The translations under genes were made by a program, and so were the position numbers. 64,000 bases of DNA from Luzula sylvatica (Eukaryota > Streptophyta > Magnoliopsida > Poales > Juncaceae), in the NCBI GenBank assembly GCA_946800325.1, contig OX326958.1, positions 60,133,793-60,197,792 on the forward strand, read 5' to 3'. The notes under the pieces were generated by a model that was not told the DNA's origin, ran no database searches, and saw only the letters and a list, made by a program, of their open reading frames with translations. Of this stretch, positions 14,101 to 28,800 are shown in pieces (position 1 is the first letter of the stretch; each line of letters opens with the position of its first letter).

Positions 14101-15130
14101 AGGAGTTCAAATAACATGTTTTTAGATCAGGTGTATCGTATCTTTTACTACATAACTTTTTACCAAATTTCAGAAACGCTAAGAAAGTTTGTTTTTCGAT
14201 TCAAAACAAGATTTTAACGCTTTGAGGAGTTCAAATAACATGTTTTTAGATCAGGTGTATCGTATCTTTTACTACATAACTTTTTACCAAATTTCACAAA
14301 CACTAAGAAAGCTTGTTTTTCGATTCAAAACAAGATTTTAACGCTTTGAGGAGTTCAAATAACGTGTTTTTAGATCATTTGTATCGTATCTTTTACTAAA
14401 TAACTTTTCACAAAATTTCACAAACACTAAGAAAGTATGTTTTTTGATTCAAAACAAGATTTTAACGCTTTGAGGTGTTCAAATAACATGTTTTTAGATC
14501 ATTTGTATCGTATCTTTTAGTACATAACTTTTCACCAAATTTCACAACCACTAAGAAATTTTGTTTTTCGATTCAAAACAAGATTTTAACGCTTTGAGGA
14601 GTTCAAATAACGTGTTTCTAGATCATTTGTATCGTATCTTTTACTACAAAAGTTTTCACCAAATTTCACAAACACTAAGAAAGCTTGTTTTTCGATTCAA
14701 AACAAGATTTTTACTCTTTGAGGTGTTCAAATAACATGTTTTTAGATCATTTGTATCGTATCTTTTAGTACATAACGTTTCACCAAATTTCACAAACACT
14801 AAGAAAGTTTGTTTTTCGATTCAAAACATGATTTTAACGCTTTGAGGAGTTCAAATAACGTGTTTTTAGATCATTTGTATCGTATCTTTTACTACATAAC
14901 TTTTCACCAAATTTCACAAACACTAAGAGAGTTTGTTTTTCGATTCAAAACAAGATTTTAACGCTTTGAGGTGTTCAAATAACATGTTTTTAAATGAGGT
15001 GTATCGTATCTTTTACTACATAACTTTTTACCAAATTTCAGAAACGCTAAGAAAGTTTGTTTTTCGATTCAAAACAAGATTTTAACGCTTTGAGGAGTTC
15101 AAATAACATGTTTTTAGATCATTTGTATCA
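11111..15130 (+). repeat. Mosaic segment of mixed monomer types
   Basis: No single period dominates. About 11,480-12,480 has the same order of types as 58.6-59.5 kb and 62.0-62.9 kb: paired GGGTTTCTAG monomers, then CTC(A/C)CAAAC, then AAGTTTTCACC, then TAAAGCTTTG with ATCAGG, then TTTATTTTTCG. The marker AAGTTTTCACC is at 11923 and 59011. About 13,000-15,100 resembles the 2.6-10 kb HOR, with the type 5 marker at 13200. A 3-bp loss (TGTATCTCTTTTAG) is present near 13889. No gene is present. Confidence 0.75.
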
Positions 15131-18100
15131 TATCTTTTACTACATAACTTTTCAGCAAATTTCACAAACACTAATAAAGTTTGTTTTTCGATTCAAAACA
15201 AGATTTTAACGCTTTGAGGAGTTCAAATAATGTGTTTTTAGATCATTTGTATCGTATCTTTTACTACAAAACTTTTCACCAAATTTCACAAACACTAAGA
15301 AAGCTTGTTTTTCGATTCAAAGCAAGATTTTTACTCTTTGAGGAGTTCAAATAACGTGTTTTTAGATCACTTGTATCGTATCTTTTACTACATAACTTTT
15401 CACCAAATTTCACAAACACTAAGAAAGTTTGTTTTTCGATTTCAAAACAAGATTTTAACGCTTTGAGGAGTTCAAATAACGTGTTTTTATATCATGTGTA
15501 TCGTATCTTTTAGTACATTACTTTTCACCAAATATCACAAAAACTAAGAAAGTTTGTTTTTCGATTCAAAACAAGATTTTAAAGCTTTGAGGAGTTAAAA
15601 TAACATGTTTTTATATCATTTGTATCGTATCTTTTAGTACATAACTTTTCACCAAATTTCCCAAACACTAAGAAAGTTTGTTTTTCAATTCAAAACAAAC
15701 TTTTAACGCTTTGAGGAGTTCAAATAACGTGTTTTTAGATCATTTATATCGTATCTTTTACTACATAACTTTTCACCAAATTTCACAAACACCAAGAAAG
15801 TTTGTTTTTCGATTCAAAACAAGATTTTTACGCTTTGAGGAGTTCAAATAACGTGTTTTTAGATCATTTATATCGTATCTTTTACTACATAACTTTTCAC
15901 CAAATTTCACAAACACCAAGAAATTTTGTTTTTCGATTGAAAACAAGATTTTAACGCTTTGAGGAGTTCAAATAACGTGTTTCTAGATTATTTGTATCGT
16001 ATCTTTTACTACATAACTTTTCACCAAATTTCACAAACACTAAGAAAGTCTTTTTTTTTCGATTCAAAACAAGATTTTAACGCTTTGAGGAGTTCAAATA
16101 ACGTGTTTTTAGATCATTTATATCGTATCTTTTACTACATAACTTTTCACCAAATTTCACAAACACCAAGAAAGTTTGTTTTTCGATTCAAAACAAACTT
16201 TTAACGCTTTGAGGAGTTCAAATAACGTGTTTTTTAGATCATTTGTATCGTATCTTTTAGTACATAACTTTTCACCAAATTTCACAAACACTACGAAAGT
16301 TTGTTTTTCGATTCAAAACAAAATTTTAAAGCTTTGAGGAGTTCAAATAACGTGTTTCTAGATCATTTGTTTCGTATCTTTTACTACATAACTTTTCACC
16401 AAATTTCACAAACACTAAGAATGTTTATTTTTCGATTCGAAACAAGATTTTAACGCTTTGAAGAGTTCAAATAACGGTTTCTAGATCATTTGTATGGTAT
16501 CTTTTAGTACATAACTTTTCACCAAATTTCACAAACACTAAGAAAGTTTGTTTTTCGATTCAAAACAAGATTTTAACGCTTTGAGGAGTTCAAATAACGT
16601 GTTTCTAGATCATTTGCATCGTATCTTTTAGTACATAACTTTTCACCAAATTTCACAAACACTAAGAAAGTTTGTTTTTCGATTCAAAACAAGATTTAAA
16701 CGCTTTGAGAAGTTCAAATAACGGGTTTCTAGATCATTTGTATCGTATCTTTTACTACATAACTTTTCACCAAATTTCACAAACGCTAAGAAAGTTTGTT
16801 TTTCGATTCAAAACAAGATTTGAACGCTTTGAGGAGTTCAAATAACATTTTTTTAGATCATTTATATCGTATCTTTTACTACATAACTTTTCACCAAATT
16901 TCACAAACACCAAGAAAGTTTGTTTTTCGATTCAAAACAAGATTTTAACGCTTTGAGGTGTTCAAATAACGTGTTTTTAGATCATTTGTGTCGTATCTTT
17001 TAGTACATAACTTTTCACCAAATCTCCCAAACACTAAGAAAGTTTGTTTTTCGATTCAAAACAAACTTTTAACGCTTTGAGGAGTTCGAATAACGTGTTT
17101 TTAGATCATTTATATCGTATCTTTGACTACATAACTTTTCACCAAATTTCACAAACACCAAGAAAGTTTGTTTTTCGATTCAAAACAAGATTTTTACGCT
17201 TTGAGGTGTTCAAATAACATGTTTTTAGATCATTTGTATCGTATCTTTTAGTACATAACTTTTCACCAAATTTCACAAACACTAAGAAATTTTGTTTTTC
17301 GATTCAAAACAAGATTTTAACGCTTTGAGGAGTTCAAATAACGTGTTTCTAGATCATTTGTATCGTATCTTTTACTACATAACTTTTCACCAACTTTCAC
17401 AAACACTAAGAAAGTTTTTTTTTCGATTCAAAACAAGATTTTAACGCTTTGAGGAGTTCAAATAACGTGTTTTTAGATCATTTATATCGTATCTTTTACT
17501 ACATAACTTTTCACCAAATTTCACAAACACCAAGAAAGTTTGTTTTTCGATTCAAAACAAGATTTTTACGCTTTGAGGTGTTCAAATAACATGTTTTTAG
17601 ATCATTTGTGTCGTATCTTTTAGTACATAACTTTTCCCCAAATTTCACAAACACTATGAAAGTTTGTTTTTCAATTCAAAACTAACTTTTAACGCTTTGA
17701 GGAGTTCAAATAACGTGATTTTAGATCATTTGTATCGTATCTTTTACTACATAACTTTTCACCAAATTTCACAAACACTAAGAAAGTTTGTTTTTCGATT
17801 CAAAACAAAATTTTAAAGCTTTGAGGAGTTCAAATAACGTGTTTCTAGATCATTTGTTTCGTATCTTTTACTACATAACTTTTCACCAAATTTCACAAAC
17901 ACTAAGAAAGTTTGTTTTTCGATTCGAAACAAGATTTTAACGCTTTGAAGAGTTCAAATAACGGTTTCTAGATCATTTGTATCGTATCTTTTAGTACATA
18001 ACTTTTCACCAAATTTCACAAACACTAAGAAAGTTTGTTTTTCGATTCAAAACAAGATTTTAACGCTTTGGGCAGATCAAATAACGTGTTTCTAGATCAT

Positions 18101-18604
18101 TTGCATCCTATCTTTTAGTACATAACTTTTCACCAAATTTCACAAACACTAAGAAAGCTTGTTTTTCGATTCAAAACAAGATTTAAACGCTTTGAGGAGT
18201 TCAAATAACGGGTTTCTAGATCATTTGTATCGTATCTTTTACTACATAACTTTTCACCAAATTTCACAAACACTAAGAAAGTTTGTTTTTCGATTAAAAA
18301 CATGATTTTAACGCTTTGAGGAGTTCAAATAACGTTTTTTTAGATCATTTATATCGTATCTTTTACTACATAACTTTTCACCAAATTTCACAAACACCAA
18401 GAAATTTTGTTTTTCGATTCAAAACAAGATTTTAACACTTTGAGGTGTTCAAATAACGTGTTTTTAGATCATTTGTGTCGTATCTTTTACTACATAACTT
18501 TTCACCAAAATTCACAAACACTAAGAAAGTTTGTTTTTCAATTCAAAACAAACTTTTAACGCTTTGAGGAGTTCAAATAACGTGTTTTTAGATCATTTAT
18601 ATCG
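15131..18604 (+). repeat. 28-monomer HOR, copy A (3474 bp)
   Basis: Paired with the next copy at an offset of 3474 bp, 28 monomers with small indels. The offset is fixed by TTCAGC at 15151/18625, the six-T marker GTGTTTTTTAG at 16227/19701 and CTTTGGGCAG at 18070/21544. Within the unit a linked block (TTTGTTTCG, then TTCGAAAC with GAAGAG, then ACGGTTTCTAG) occurs twice, with the CGTGTTTCTAG marker at 16351 and 17838, so the 28-mer itself contains a 12-monomer (1487 bp) duplication. Private bases include TAATAAAG near 15174 and TTCGAATAACG near 17086. Confidence 0.88.
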
Positions 18605-21600
18605 TATCTTTTACTACATAACTTTTCAGCAAATTTCACAAACACTAAGAAAGTTTGTTTTTCGATTCAAAACAAGATTTTAACGCTTTGAGGAGTTCAA
18701 ATAATGTGTTTTTAGATCATTTGTATCGTATCTTTTACTACAAAACTTTTCACCAAATTTCACAAACACTAAGAAAGCTTGTTTTTCGATTCAAAGCAAG
18801 ATTTTTACTCTTTGAGGAGTTCAAATAACGTGTTTTTAGATCACTTGTATCGTATCTTTTACTACATAACTTTTCACCAAATTTCACAAACACTAAGAAA
18901 GTTTGTTTTTCGATTTCAAAACAAGATTTTAACGCTTTGAGGAGTTCAAATAACGTGTTTTTATATCATGTGTATCGTATCTTTTAGTACATTACTTTTC
19001 ACCAAATATCACAAAAACTAAGAAAGTTTGTTTTTCGATTCAAAACAAGATTTTAAAGCTTTGAGGAGTGAAAATAACATGTTTTTATATCATTTGTATC
19101 GTATCTTTTAGTACATAACTTTTCACCAAATTTCCCAAACACTAAGAAAGTTTGTTTTTCAATTCAAAACAAACTTTTAACGCTTTGAGGAGTTCAAATA
19201 ACGTGTTTTTAGATCATTTATATCGTATCTTTTACTACATAACTTTTCACCAAATTTCACAAACACCAAGAAAGTTTGTTTTTCGATTCAAAACAAGATT
19301 TTTACGCTTTGAGGAGTTCAAATAACGTGTTTTTAGATCATTTATATCGTATCTTTTACTACATAACTTTTCACCAAATTTCACAAACACCAAGAAATTT
19401 TGTTTTTCGATTGAAAACAAGATTTTAACGCTTTGAGGAGTTCAAATAACGTGTTTCTAGATTATTTGTATCGTATCTTTTACTACATAACTTTTCACCA
19501 AATTTCACAAACACTAAGAAAGTCTTTTTTTTTCGATTCAAAACAAGATTTTAACGCTTTGAGGAGTTCAAATAACGTGTTTTTAGATCATTTATATCGT
19601 ATCTTTTACTACATAACTTTTCACCAAATTTCACAAACACCAAGAAAGTTTGTTTTTCGATTCAAAACAAACTTTTAACGCTTTGAGGAGTTCAAATAAC
19701 GTGTTTTTTAGATCATTTGTATCGTATCTTTTAGTACATAACTTTTCACCAAATTTCACAAACACTACGAAAGTTTGTTTTTCGATTCAAAACGAAATTT
19801 TAAAGCTTTGAGGAGTTCAAATAACGTGTTTCTAGATCATTTGTTTCGTATCTTTTACTACATAACTTTTCACCAAATTTCACAAACACTAAGAATGTTT
19901 ATTTTTCGATTCGAAACAAGATTTTAACGCTTTGAAGAGTTCAAATAACGGTTTCTAGATCATTTGTATGGTATCTTTTAGTACATAACTTTTCACCAAA
20001 TTTCACAAACACTAAGAAAGTTTGTTTTTCGATTCAAAACAAGATTTTAACGCTTTGAGGAGTTCAAATAACGTGTTTCTAGATCATTTGCATCGTATCT
20101 TTTAGTACATAACTTTTCACCAAATTTCACAAACACTAAGAAAGTTTGTTTTTCGATTCAAAACAAGATTTAAACGCTTTGAGAAGTTCAAATAACGGGT
20201 TTCTAGATCATTTGTATCGTATCTTTTACTACATAACTTTTCACCAAATTTCACAAACGCTAAGAAAGTTTGTTTTTCGATTCAAAACAAGATTTGAACG
20301 CTTAGGGGAGTTCAAATAACATTTTTTTAGATCATTTATATCGTATCTTTTACTACATAACTTTTCACCAAATTTCACAAACACCAAGAAAGTTTGTTTT
20401 TCGATTCAAAACAAGATTTTAACGCTTTGAGGTGTTCAAATAACGTGTTTTTAGATCATTTGTGTCGTATCTTTTAGTACATAACTTTTCACCAAATCTC
20501 CCAAACACTAAGAAAGTTTGTTTTTCGATTCAAAACAAACTTTTAACGCTTTGAGGAGTTCAAATAACGTGTTTTTAGATCATTTATATCGTATCTTTGA
20601 CTACATAACTTTTCACCAAATTTCACAAACACCAAGAAAGTTTGTTTTTCGATTCAAAACAAGATTTTTACGCTTTGAGGTGTTCAAATAACATGTTTTT
20701 AGATCATTTGTATCGTATCTTTTAGTACATAACTTTTCACCAAATTTCACAAACACTAAGAAATTTTGTTTTTCGATTCAAAACAAGATTTTAACGCTTT
20801 GAGGAGTTCAAATAACGTGTTTCTAGATCATTTGTATCGTATCTTTTACTACATAACTTTTCACCAACTTTCACAAACACTAAGAAAGTTTTTTTTTCGA
20901 TTCAAAACAAGATTTTAACGCTTTGAGGAGTTCAAATAACGTGTTTTTAGATCATTTATATCGTATCTTTTACTACATAACTTTTCACCAAATTTCACAA
21001 ACACCAAGAAAGTTTGTTTTTCGATTCAAAACAAGATTTTTACGCTTTGAGGTGTTCAAATAACATGTTTTTAGATCATTTGTGTCGTATCTTTTAGTAC
21101 ATAACTTTTCCCCAAATTTCACAAACACTATGAAAGTTTGTTTTTCAATTCAAAACTAACTTTTAACGCTTTGAGGAGTTCAAATAACGTGATTTTAGAT
21201 CATTTGTATCGTATCTTTTACTACATAACTTTTCACCAAATTTCACAAACACTAAGAAAGTTTGTTTTTCGATTCAAAACAAAATTTTAAAGCTTTGAGG
21301 AGTTCAAATAACGTGTTTCTAGATCATTTGTTTCGTATCTTTTACTACATAACTTTTCACCAAATTTCACAAACACTAAGAAAGTTTGTTTTTCGATTCG
21401 AAACAAGATTTTAACGCTTTGAAGAGTTCAAATAACGGTTTCTAGATCATTTGTATCGTATCTTTTAGTACATAACTTTTCACCAAATTTCACAAACACT
21501 AAGAAAGTTTGTTTTTCGATTCAAAACAAGATTTTAACGCTTTGGGCAGATCAAATAACGTGTTTCTAGATCATTTGCATCCTATCTTTTAGTACATAAC

Positions 21601-21795
21601 TTTTCACCAAATTTCACAAACACTAAGAAAGCTTGTTTTTCGATTCAAAACAAGATTTAAACGCTTTGAGGAGTTCAAATAACGGGTTTCTAGATCATTT
21701 GTATCGTATCTTTTACTACATAACTTTTCACCAAATTTCACAAACACTAAGAAAGTTTGTTTTTCGATTAAAAACATGATTTTAACGCTTTGAGG
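18605..21795 (+). repeat. 28-monomer HOR, copy B (truncated at right)
   Basis: Nearly identical to copy A. I noticed only a handful of differences, for example GAGTGAAAATAAC near 19066, AACGAAATTT near 19791 and GCTTAGGGGAG near 20300. The copy stops matching at about 21795, roughly 280 bp short of full length. There the array jumps back to the equivalent of position 20071 of the same copy, a displacement of 1735 bp (14 monomers). Confidence 0.88.
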
Positions 21796-24700
21796 AGTTC
21801 AAATAACGTGTTTCTAGATCATTTGCATCGTATCTTTTAGTACATAACTTTTCACCAAATTTCACAAACACTAAGAAAGTTTGTTTTTCGATTCAAAACA
21901 AGATTTAAACGCTTTGAGAAGTTCAAATAACGGGTTTCTAGATCATTTGTATCGTATCTTTTACTACATAACTTTTCACCAAATTTCACAAACGCTAAGA
22001 AAGTTTGTTTTTCGATTCAAAACAAGATTTGAACGCTTTGAGGAGTTCAAATAACATTTTTTTAGATCATTTATATCGTATCTTTTACTACATAACTTTT
22101 CACCAAATTTCACAAACACCAAGAAAGTTTGTTTTTCGATTCAAAACAAGATTTTAACGCTTTGAGGTGTTCAAATAACGTGTTTTTAGATCATTTGTGT
22201 CGTATCTTTTAGTACATAACTTTTCACCAAATCTCCCAAACACTAAGAAAGTTTGTTTTTCGATTCAAAACAAACTTTTAACGCTTTGAGGAGTTCAAAT
22301 AACGTGTTTTTAGATCATTTATATCGTATCTTTGACTACATAACTTTTCACCAAATTTCACAAACACCAAGAAAGTTTGTTTTTCGATTCAAAACAAGAT
22401 TTTTACGCTTTGAGGTGTTCAAATAACATGTTTTTAGATCATTTGTATCGTATCTTTTAGTACATAACTTTTCACCAAATTTCACAAACACTAAGAAATT
22501 TTGTTTTTCGATTCAAAACAAGATTTTAACGCTTTGAGGAGTTCAAATAACGTGTTTCTAGATCATTTGTATCGTATCTTTTACTACATAACTTTTCACC
22601 AACTTTCACAAACACTAAGAAAGTTTTTTTTTCGATTCAAAACAAGATTTTAACGCTTTGAGGAGTTCAAATAACGTGTTTTTAGATCATTTATATCGTA
22701 TCTTTTACTACATAACTTTTCACCAAATTTCACAAACACCAAGAAAGTTTGTTTTTCGATTCAAAACAAGATTTTTACGCTTTGAGGTGTTCAAATAACA
22801 TGTTTTTAGATCATTTGTGTCGTATCTTTTAGTACATAACTTTTCCCCAAATTTCACAAACACTATGAAAGTTTGTTTTTCAATTCAAAACTAACTTTTA
22901 ACGCTTTGAGGAGTTCAAATAACGTGATTTTAGATCATTTGTATCGTATCTTTTACTACATAACTTTTCACCAAATTTCACAAACACTAAGAAAGTTTGT
23001 TTTTCGATTCAAAACAAAATTTTAAAGCTTTGAGGAGTTCAAATAACGTGTTTCTAGATCATTTGTTTCGTATCTTTTACTACATAACTTTTCACCAAAT
23101 TTCACAAACACTAAGAAAGTTTGTTTTTCGATTCGAAACAAGATTTTAACGCTTTGAAGAGTTCAAATAACGGTTTCTAGATCATTTGTATCGTATCTTT
23201 TAGTACATAACTTTTCACCAAATTTCACAAACACTAAGAAAGTTTGTTTTTCGATTCAAAACAAGATTTTAACGCTTTGGGCAGATCAAATAACGTGTTT
23301 CTAGATCATTTGCATCCTATCTTTTAGTACATAACTTTTCACCAAATTTCACAAACACTAAGAAAGCTTGTTTTTCGATTCAAAACAAGATTTAAACGCT
23401 TTGAGGAGTTCAAATAACGGGTTTCTAGATCATTTGTATCGTATCTTTTACTACATAACTTTTCACCAAATTTCACAAACACTAAGAAAGTTTGTTTTTC
23501 GATTAAAAACATGATTTTAACGCTTTGAGGAGTTCAAATAACGTTTTTTTAGATCATTTATATCGTATCTTTTACTACATAACTTTTCACCAAATTTCAC
23601 AAACACCAAGAAATTTTGTTTTTCGATTCAAAACAAGATTTTAACACTTTGAGGTGTTCAAATAACGTGTTTTTAGATCATTTGTGTCGTATCTTTTACT
23701 ACATAACTTTTCACCAAAATTCACAAACACTATGAAAGTTTGTTTTTCAATTCAAAACAAACTTTTAACACTTTGAGGAGTTCAAATAACGTGTTTTTAG
23801 ATCATTTATATCGTATCTTTTACTACATAACTTTTCACCAAATTTCACAAACACCAAGAAAGTTTGTTTTTCGATTCAAAACAAGATTTTAACGCTTTGA
23901 GGAGTTCAAATAACGTGTTTTTAGATCATTTATATCGTATCTTTTACTACATAACTTTTCACCAAATTTCACAAACACCAAGAAAGTTTGTTTTTCGATT
24001 CAAAACAAACTTTTAACGCTTTGAGGAGTTCAAATAACGTGTTTTTTAGATCATTTGTATCGTATCTTTTAGTACATAACTTTTCACCAAATTTCACAAA
24101 CACTACGAAAGTTTGTTTTTCGATTCAAAACAAAATTTTAAAGCTTTGAGGAGTTCAAATAACGTGTTTCTAGATCATTTGTTTCGTATCTTTTACTACA
24201 TAACTTTTCACCAAATTTCACAAACACTAAGAATGTTTATTTTTCGATTCGAAACAAGATTTTAACGCTTTGAAGAGTTCAAATAACGGTTTCTAGATCA
24301 TTTGTATGGTATCTTTTAGTACATAACTTTTCACCAAATTTCACAAACACTAAGAAAGTTTGTTTTTCGATTCAAAACAAGATTTTAACGCTTTGAGGAG
24401 TTCAAATAACGTGTTTCTAGATCATTTGCATCGTATCTTTTAGTACATAACTTTTCACCAAATTTCACAAACACTAAGAAAGTTTGTTTTTCGATTCAAA
24501 ACAAGATTTAAACGCTTTGAGAAGTTCAAATAACGGGTTTCTAGATCTTTTGTATCGTATCTTTTACTACATAACTTTTCACCAAATTTCACAAACGCTA
24601 AGAAAGTTTGTTTTTCGATTCAAAACAAGATTTGAACGCTTTGAGGAGTTCAAATAACATTTTTTTAGATCATTTATATCGTATCTTTTACTACATAACT

Positions 24701-25335
24701 TTTCACCAAATTTCACAAACACCAAGAAAGTTTGTTTTTCGATTCAAAACAAGATTTTAACGCTTTGAGGTGTTCAAATAACGTGTTTTTAGATCATTTG
24801 TGTCGTATCTTTTAGTACATAACTTTTCACCAAATCTCCCAAACACTAAGAAAGTTTGTTTTTCGATTCAAAACAAACTTTTAACGCTTTGAGGAGTTCA
24901 AATAACGTGTTTTTAGATCATTTATATCGTATCTTTGACTACATAACTTTTCACCAAATTTCACAAACACCAAGAAAGTTTGTTTTTCGATTCAAAACAA
25001 GATTTTTACGCTTTGAGGTGTTCAAATAACATGTTTTTAGATCATTTGTATCGTATCTTTTAGTACATAACTTTTCACCAAATTTCACAAACACTAAGAA
25101 ATTTTGTTTTTCGATTCAAAACAAGATTTTAACGCTTTGAGGAGTTCAAATAACGTGTTTCTAGATCATTTGTATCGTATCTTTTACTACATAACTTTTC
25201 ACCAACTTTCACAAACACTAAGCAAGTTTTTTTTTCGATTCAAAACAAGATTTTAACGCTTTGAGGAGTTCAAATAACGTGTTTTTAGATCATTTATATC
25301 GTATCTTTTACTACATAACTTTTCACCAAATTTCA
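21796..25335 (+). repeat. 33-monomer HOR, copy D1
   Basis: Matches the later span 25886-29425 at an offset of about 4090 bp (33 monomers). Markers agree: CTTTGGGCAG 23279/27369, GATTAAAAACATG (GATTATAAACATG in D2) 23510/27600, GTGTTTTTTAG 24039/28129, and the rare CTAAGCAAG 25222/29312. The left part also matches 20071 onward at 1735 bp, and the right part matches the tail of copy A that copy B lacks. This segment is therefore a recombinant of the 28-mer family. Confidence 0.83.
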
Positions 25336-25885
25336 CAAACACTAAGAAAGTTTGTTTTTCGATTCAAAACAAACTTTTAACGCTTTGAGGAGTTCAAATA
25401 ACGTGTTTTTAGATCATTTATATCGTATCTTTTACTACATAACTTTTCACCAAATTTCACAAACAACAAGAAAGTTTGTTTTTCGATTCAAAACAAACTT
25501 TTAACGCTTTGAGGAGTTCAAATAACGTGTTTTTTAGATCATTTGTATCGTATCTTTTAGTACATAACTTTTCACCAAATTTCACAAACACTACGAAAGT
25601 TTGTTTTTCGATTCAAAACAAAATTTTAAAGCTTTGAGGAGTTCAAATAACGTGTTTCTAGATCATTTGTTTCGTATCTTTTACTACATAACTTTTCACC
25701 AAATTTCACAAACACTAAGAATGTTTATTTTTCGATTCGAAACAAGATTTTAACGCTTTGAAGAGTTCAAATAACGGTTTCTAGATCATTTGTATGGTAT
25801 CTTTTAGTACATAACTTTTCACCAAATTTCACAAACACTAAGAAAGTTTGTTTTTCGATTCAAAACAAGATTTTAACGCTTTGAG
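25336..25885 (+). repeat. Segment between the two 33-mer copies
   Basis: About four and a half monomers that do not follow the 4090-bp offset. They instead repeat 23.85-24.4 kb at an offset of 1488 bp (12 monomers), as shown by the six-T marker at 24039 and 25527. A private ACAACAAG is present near 25466. The segment marks where one exchange shifted register. Confidence 0.7.
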
Positions 25886-28800
25886 GAGTTCAAATAACGT
25901 GTTTCTAGATCATTTGCATCGTATCTTTTAGTACATAACTTTTCACCAAATTTCACAAACACTAAGAAAGTTTGTTTTTCGATTCAAAACAAGATTTAAA
26001 CGCTTTGAGAAGTTCAAATAACGGGTTTCTAGATCATTTGTATCGTATCTTTTACTACATAACTTTTCACCAAATTTCACAAACGCTAAGAAAGTTTGTT
26101 TTTCGATTCAAAACAAGATTTGAACGCTTTGAGGAGTTCAAATAACATTTTTTTAGATCATTTATATCGTATCTTTTACTACATAACTTTTCACCAAATT
26201 TCACAAACACCAAGAAAGTTTGTTTTTCGATTCAAAACAAGATTTTAACGCTTTGAGGTGTTCAAATAACGTGTTTTTAGATCATTTGTGTCGTATCTTT
26301 TAGTACATAACTTTTCACCAAATCTCCCAAACACTAAGAAAGTTTGTTTTTCGATTCAAAACAAACTTTTAACGCTTTGAGGAGTTCAAATAACGTGTTT
26401 TTAGATCATTTATATCGTATCTTTGACTACATAACTTTTCACCAAATTTCACAAACACCAAGAAAGTTTGTTTTTCGATTCAAAACAAGATTTTTACGCT
26501 TTGAGGTGTTCAAATAACATGTTTTTAGATCATTTGTATCGTATCTTTTAGTACATAACTTTTCACCAAATTTCACAAACACTAAGAAATTTTGTTTTTC
26601 GATTCAAAACAAGATTTTAACGCTTTGAGGAGTTCAAATAACGTGTTTCTAGATCATTTGTATCGTATCTTTTACTACATAACTTTTCACCAACTTTCAC
26701 AAACACTAAGAAAGTTTTTTTTTCGATTCAAAACAAGATTTAACGCTTTGAGGAGTTCAAATAACGTGTTTTTAGATCATTTATATCGTATCTTTTACTA
26801 CATAACTTTTCACCAAATTTCACAAACACCAAGAAAGTTTGTTTTTCGATTCAAAACAAGATTTTTACGCTTTGAGGTGTTCAAATAACATGTTTTTAGA
26901 TCATTTGTGTCGTATCTTTTAGTACATAACTTTTCCCCAAATTTCACAAACACTATGAAAGTTTGTTTTTCAATTCAGAACTAACTTTTAACGCTTTGAG
27001 GAGTTCAAATAACGTGATTTTAGATCATTTGTATCGTATCTTTTACTACATAACTTTTCACCAAATTTCACAAACACTAAGAAAGTTTGTTTTTCGATTC
27101 AAAACAAAATTTTAAAGCTTTGAGGAGTTCAAATAACGTGTTTCTAGATCATTTGTTTCGTAGCTTTTACTACATAACTTTTCACCAAATTTCACAAACA
27201 CTAAGAAAGTTTGTTTTTCGATTCGAAACAAGATTTTAACGCTTTGAAGAGTTCAAATAACGGTTTCTAGATCATTTGTATCGTATCTTTTAGTACATAA
27301 CTTTTCACCAAATTTCACAAACACTAAGAAAGTTTGTTTTTCGATTCAAAACAAGATTTTAACGCTTTGGGCAGATCAAATAACGTGTTTCTAGATCATT
27401 TGCATCCTATCTTTTAGTACATAACTTTTCACCAAATTTCACAAACACTAAGAAAGCTTGTTTTTCGATTCAAAACAAGATTTAAACGCTTTGAGGAGTT
27501 CAAATAACGGGTTTCTAGATCATTTGTATCGTATCTTTTACTACATAACTTTTCACCAAATTTCACAAACACTAAGAAAGTTTGTTTTTCGATTATAAAC
27601 ATGATTTTAACGCTTTGAGGAGTTCAAATAACGTTTTTTTAGATCATTTATATCGTATCTTTTACTACATAACTTTTCACCAAATTTCACAAACACCAAG
27701 AAATTTTGTTTTTCGATTCAAAACAAGATTTTAACACTTTGAGGTGTTCAAATAACGTGTTTTTAGATCATTTGTGTCGTATCTTTTACTACATAACTTT
27801 TCACCAAAATTCACAAACACTAAGAAAGTTTGTTTTTCAATTCAAAACAAACTTTTAACGCTTTGAGGAGTTCAAATAACGTGTTTTTAGATCATTTATA
27901 TCGTATCTTTTACTACATAACTTTTCACCAAATTTCACAAACACCAAGAAAGTTTGTTTTTCGATTCAAAACAAGATTTTAACGCTTTGAGGAGTTCAAA
28001 TAACGTGTTTTTAGATCATTTATATCGTATCTTTTACTACATAACTTTTCACCAAATTTCACAAACACCAAGAAAGTTTGTTTTTCGATTCAAAACAAAC
28101 TTTTAACGCTTTGAGGAGTTCAAATAACGTGTTTTTTAGATCATTTGTATCGTATCTTTTAGTACATAACTTTTCACCAAATTTCACAAACACTACGAAA
28201 GTTTGTTTTTCGATTCAAAACAAAATTTTAAAGCTTTGAGGAGTTCAAATAACGTGTTTCTAGATCATTTGTTTCGTATCTTTTACTACATAACTTTTCA
28301 CCAAATTTCACAAACACTAAGAATGTTTATTTTTCGATTCGAAACAAGATTTTAACGCTTTGAAGAGTTCAAATAACGGTTTCTAGATCATTTGTATGGT
28401 ATCTTTTAGTACATAACTTTTCACCAAATTTCACAAACACTAAGAAAGTTTGTTTTTCGATTCAAAACAAGATTTTAACGCTTTGAGGAGTTCAAATAAC
28501 GTGTTTCTAGATCATTTGCATCGTATCTTTTAGTACATAACTTTTCACCAAATTTCACAAACACTAAGAAAGTTTGTTTTTCGATTCAAAACAAGATTTA
28601 AACGCTTTGAGAAGTTCAAATAACGGGTTTCTAGATCATTTGTATCGTATCTTTTACTACATAACTTTTCACCAAATTTCACAAACGCTAAGAAAGTTTG
28701 TTTTTCGATTCAAAACAAGATTTGAACGCTTTGAGGAGTTCAAATAACATTTTTTTAGATCATTTATATCGTATCTTTTACTACATAACTTTTCACCAAA

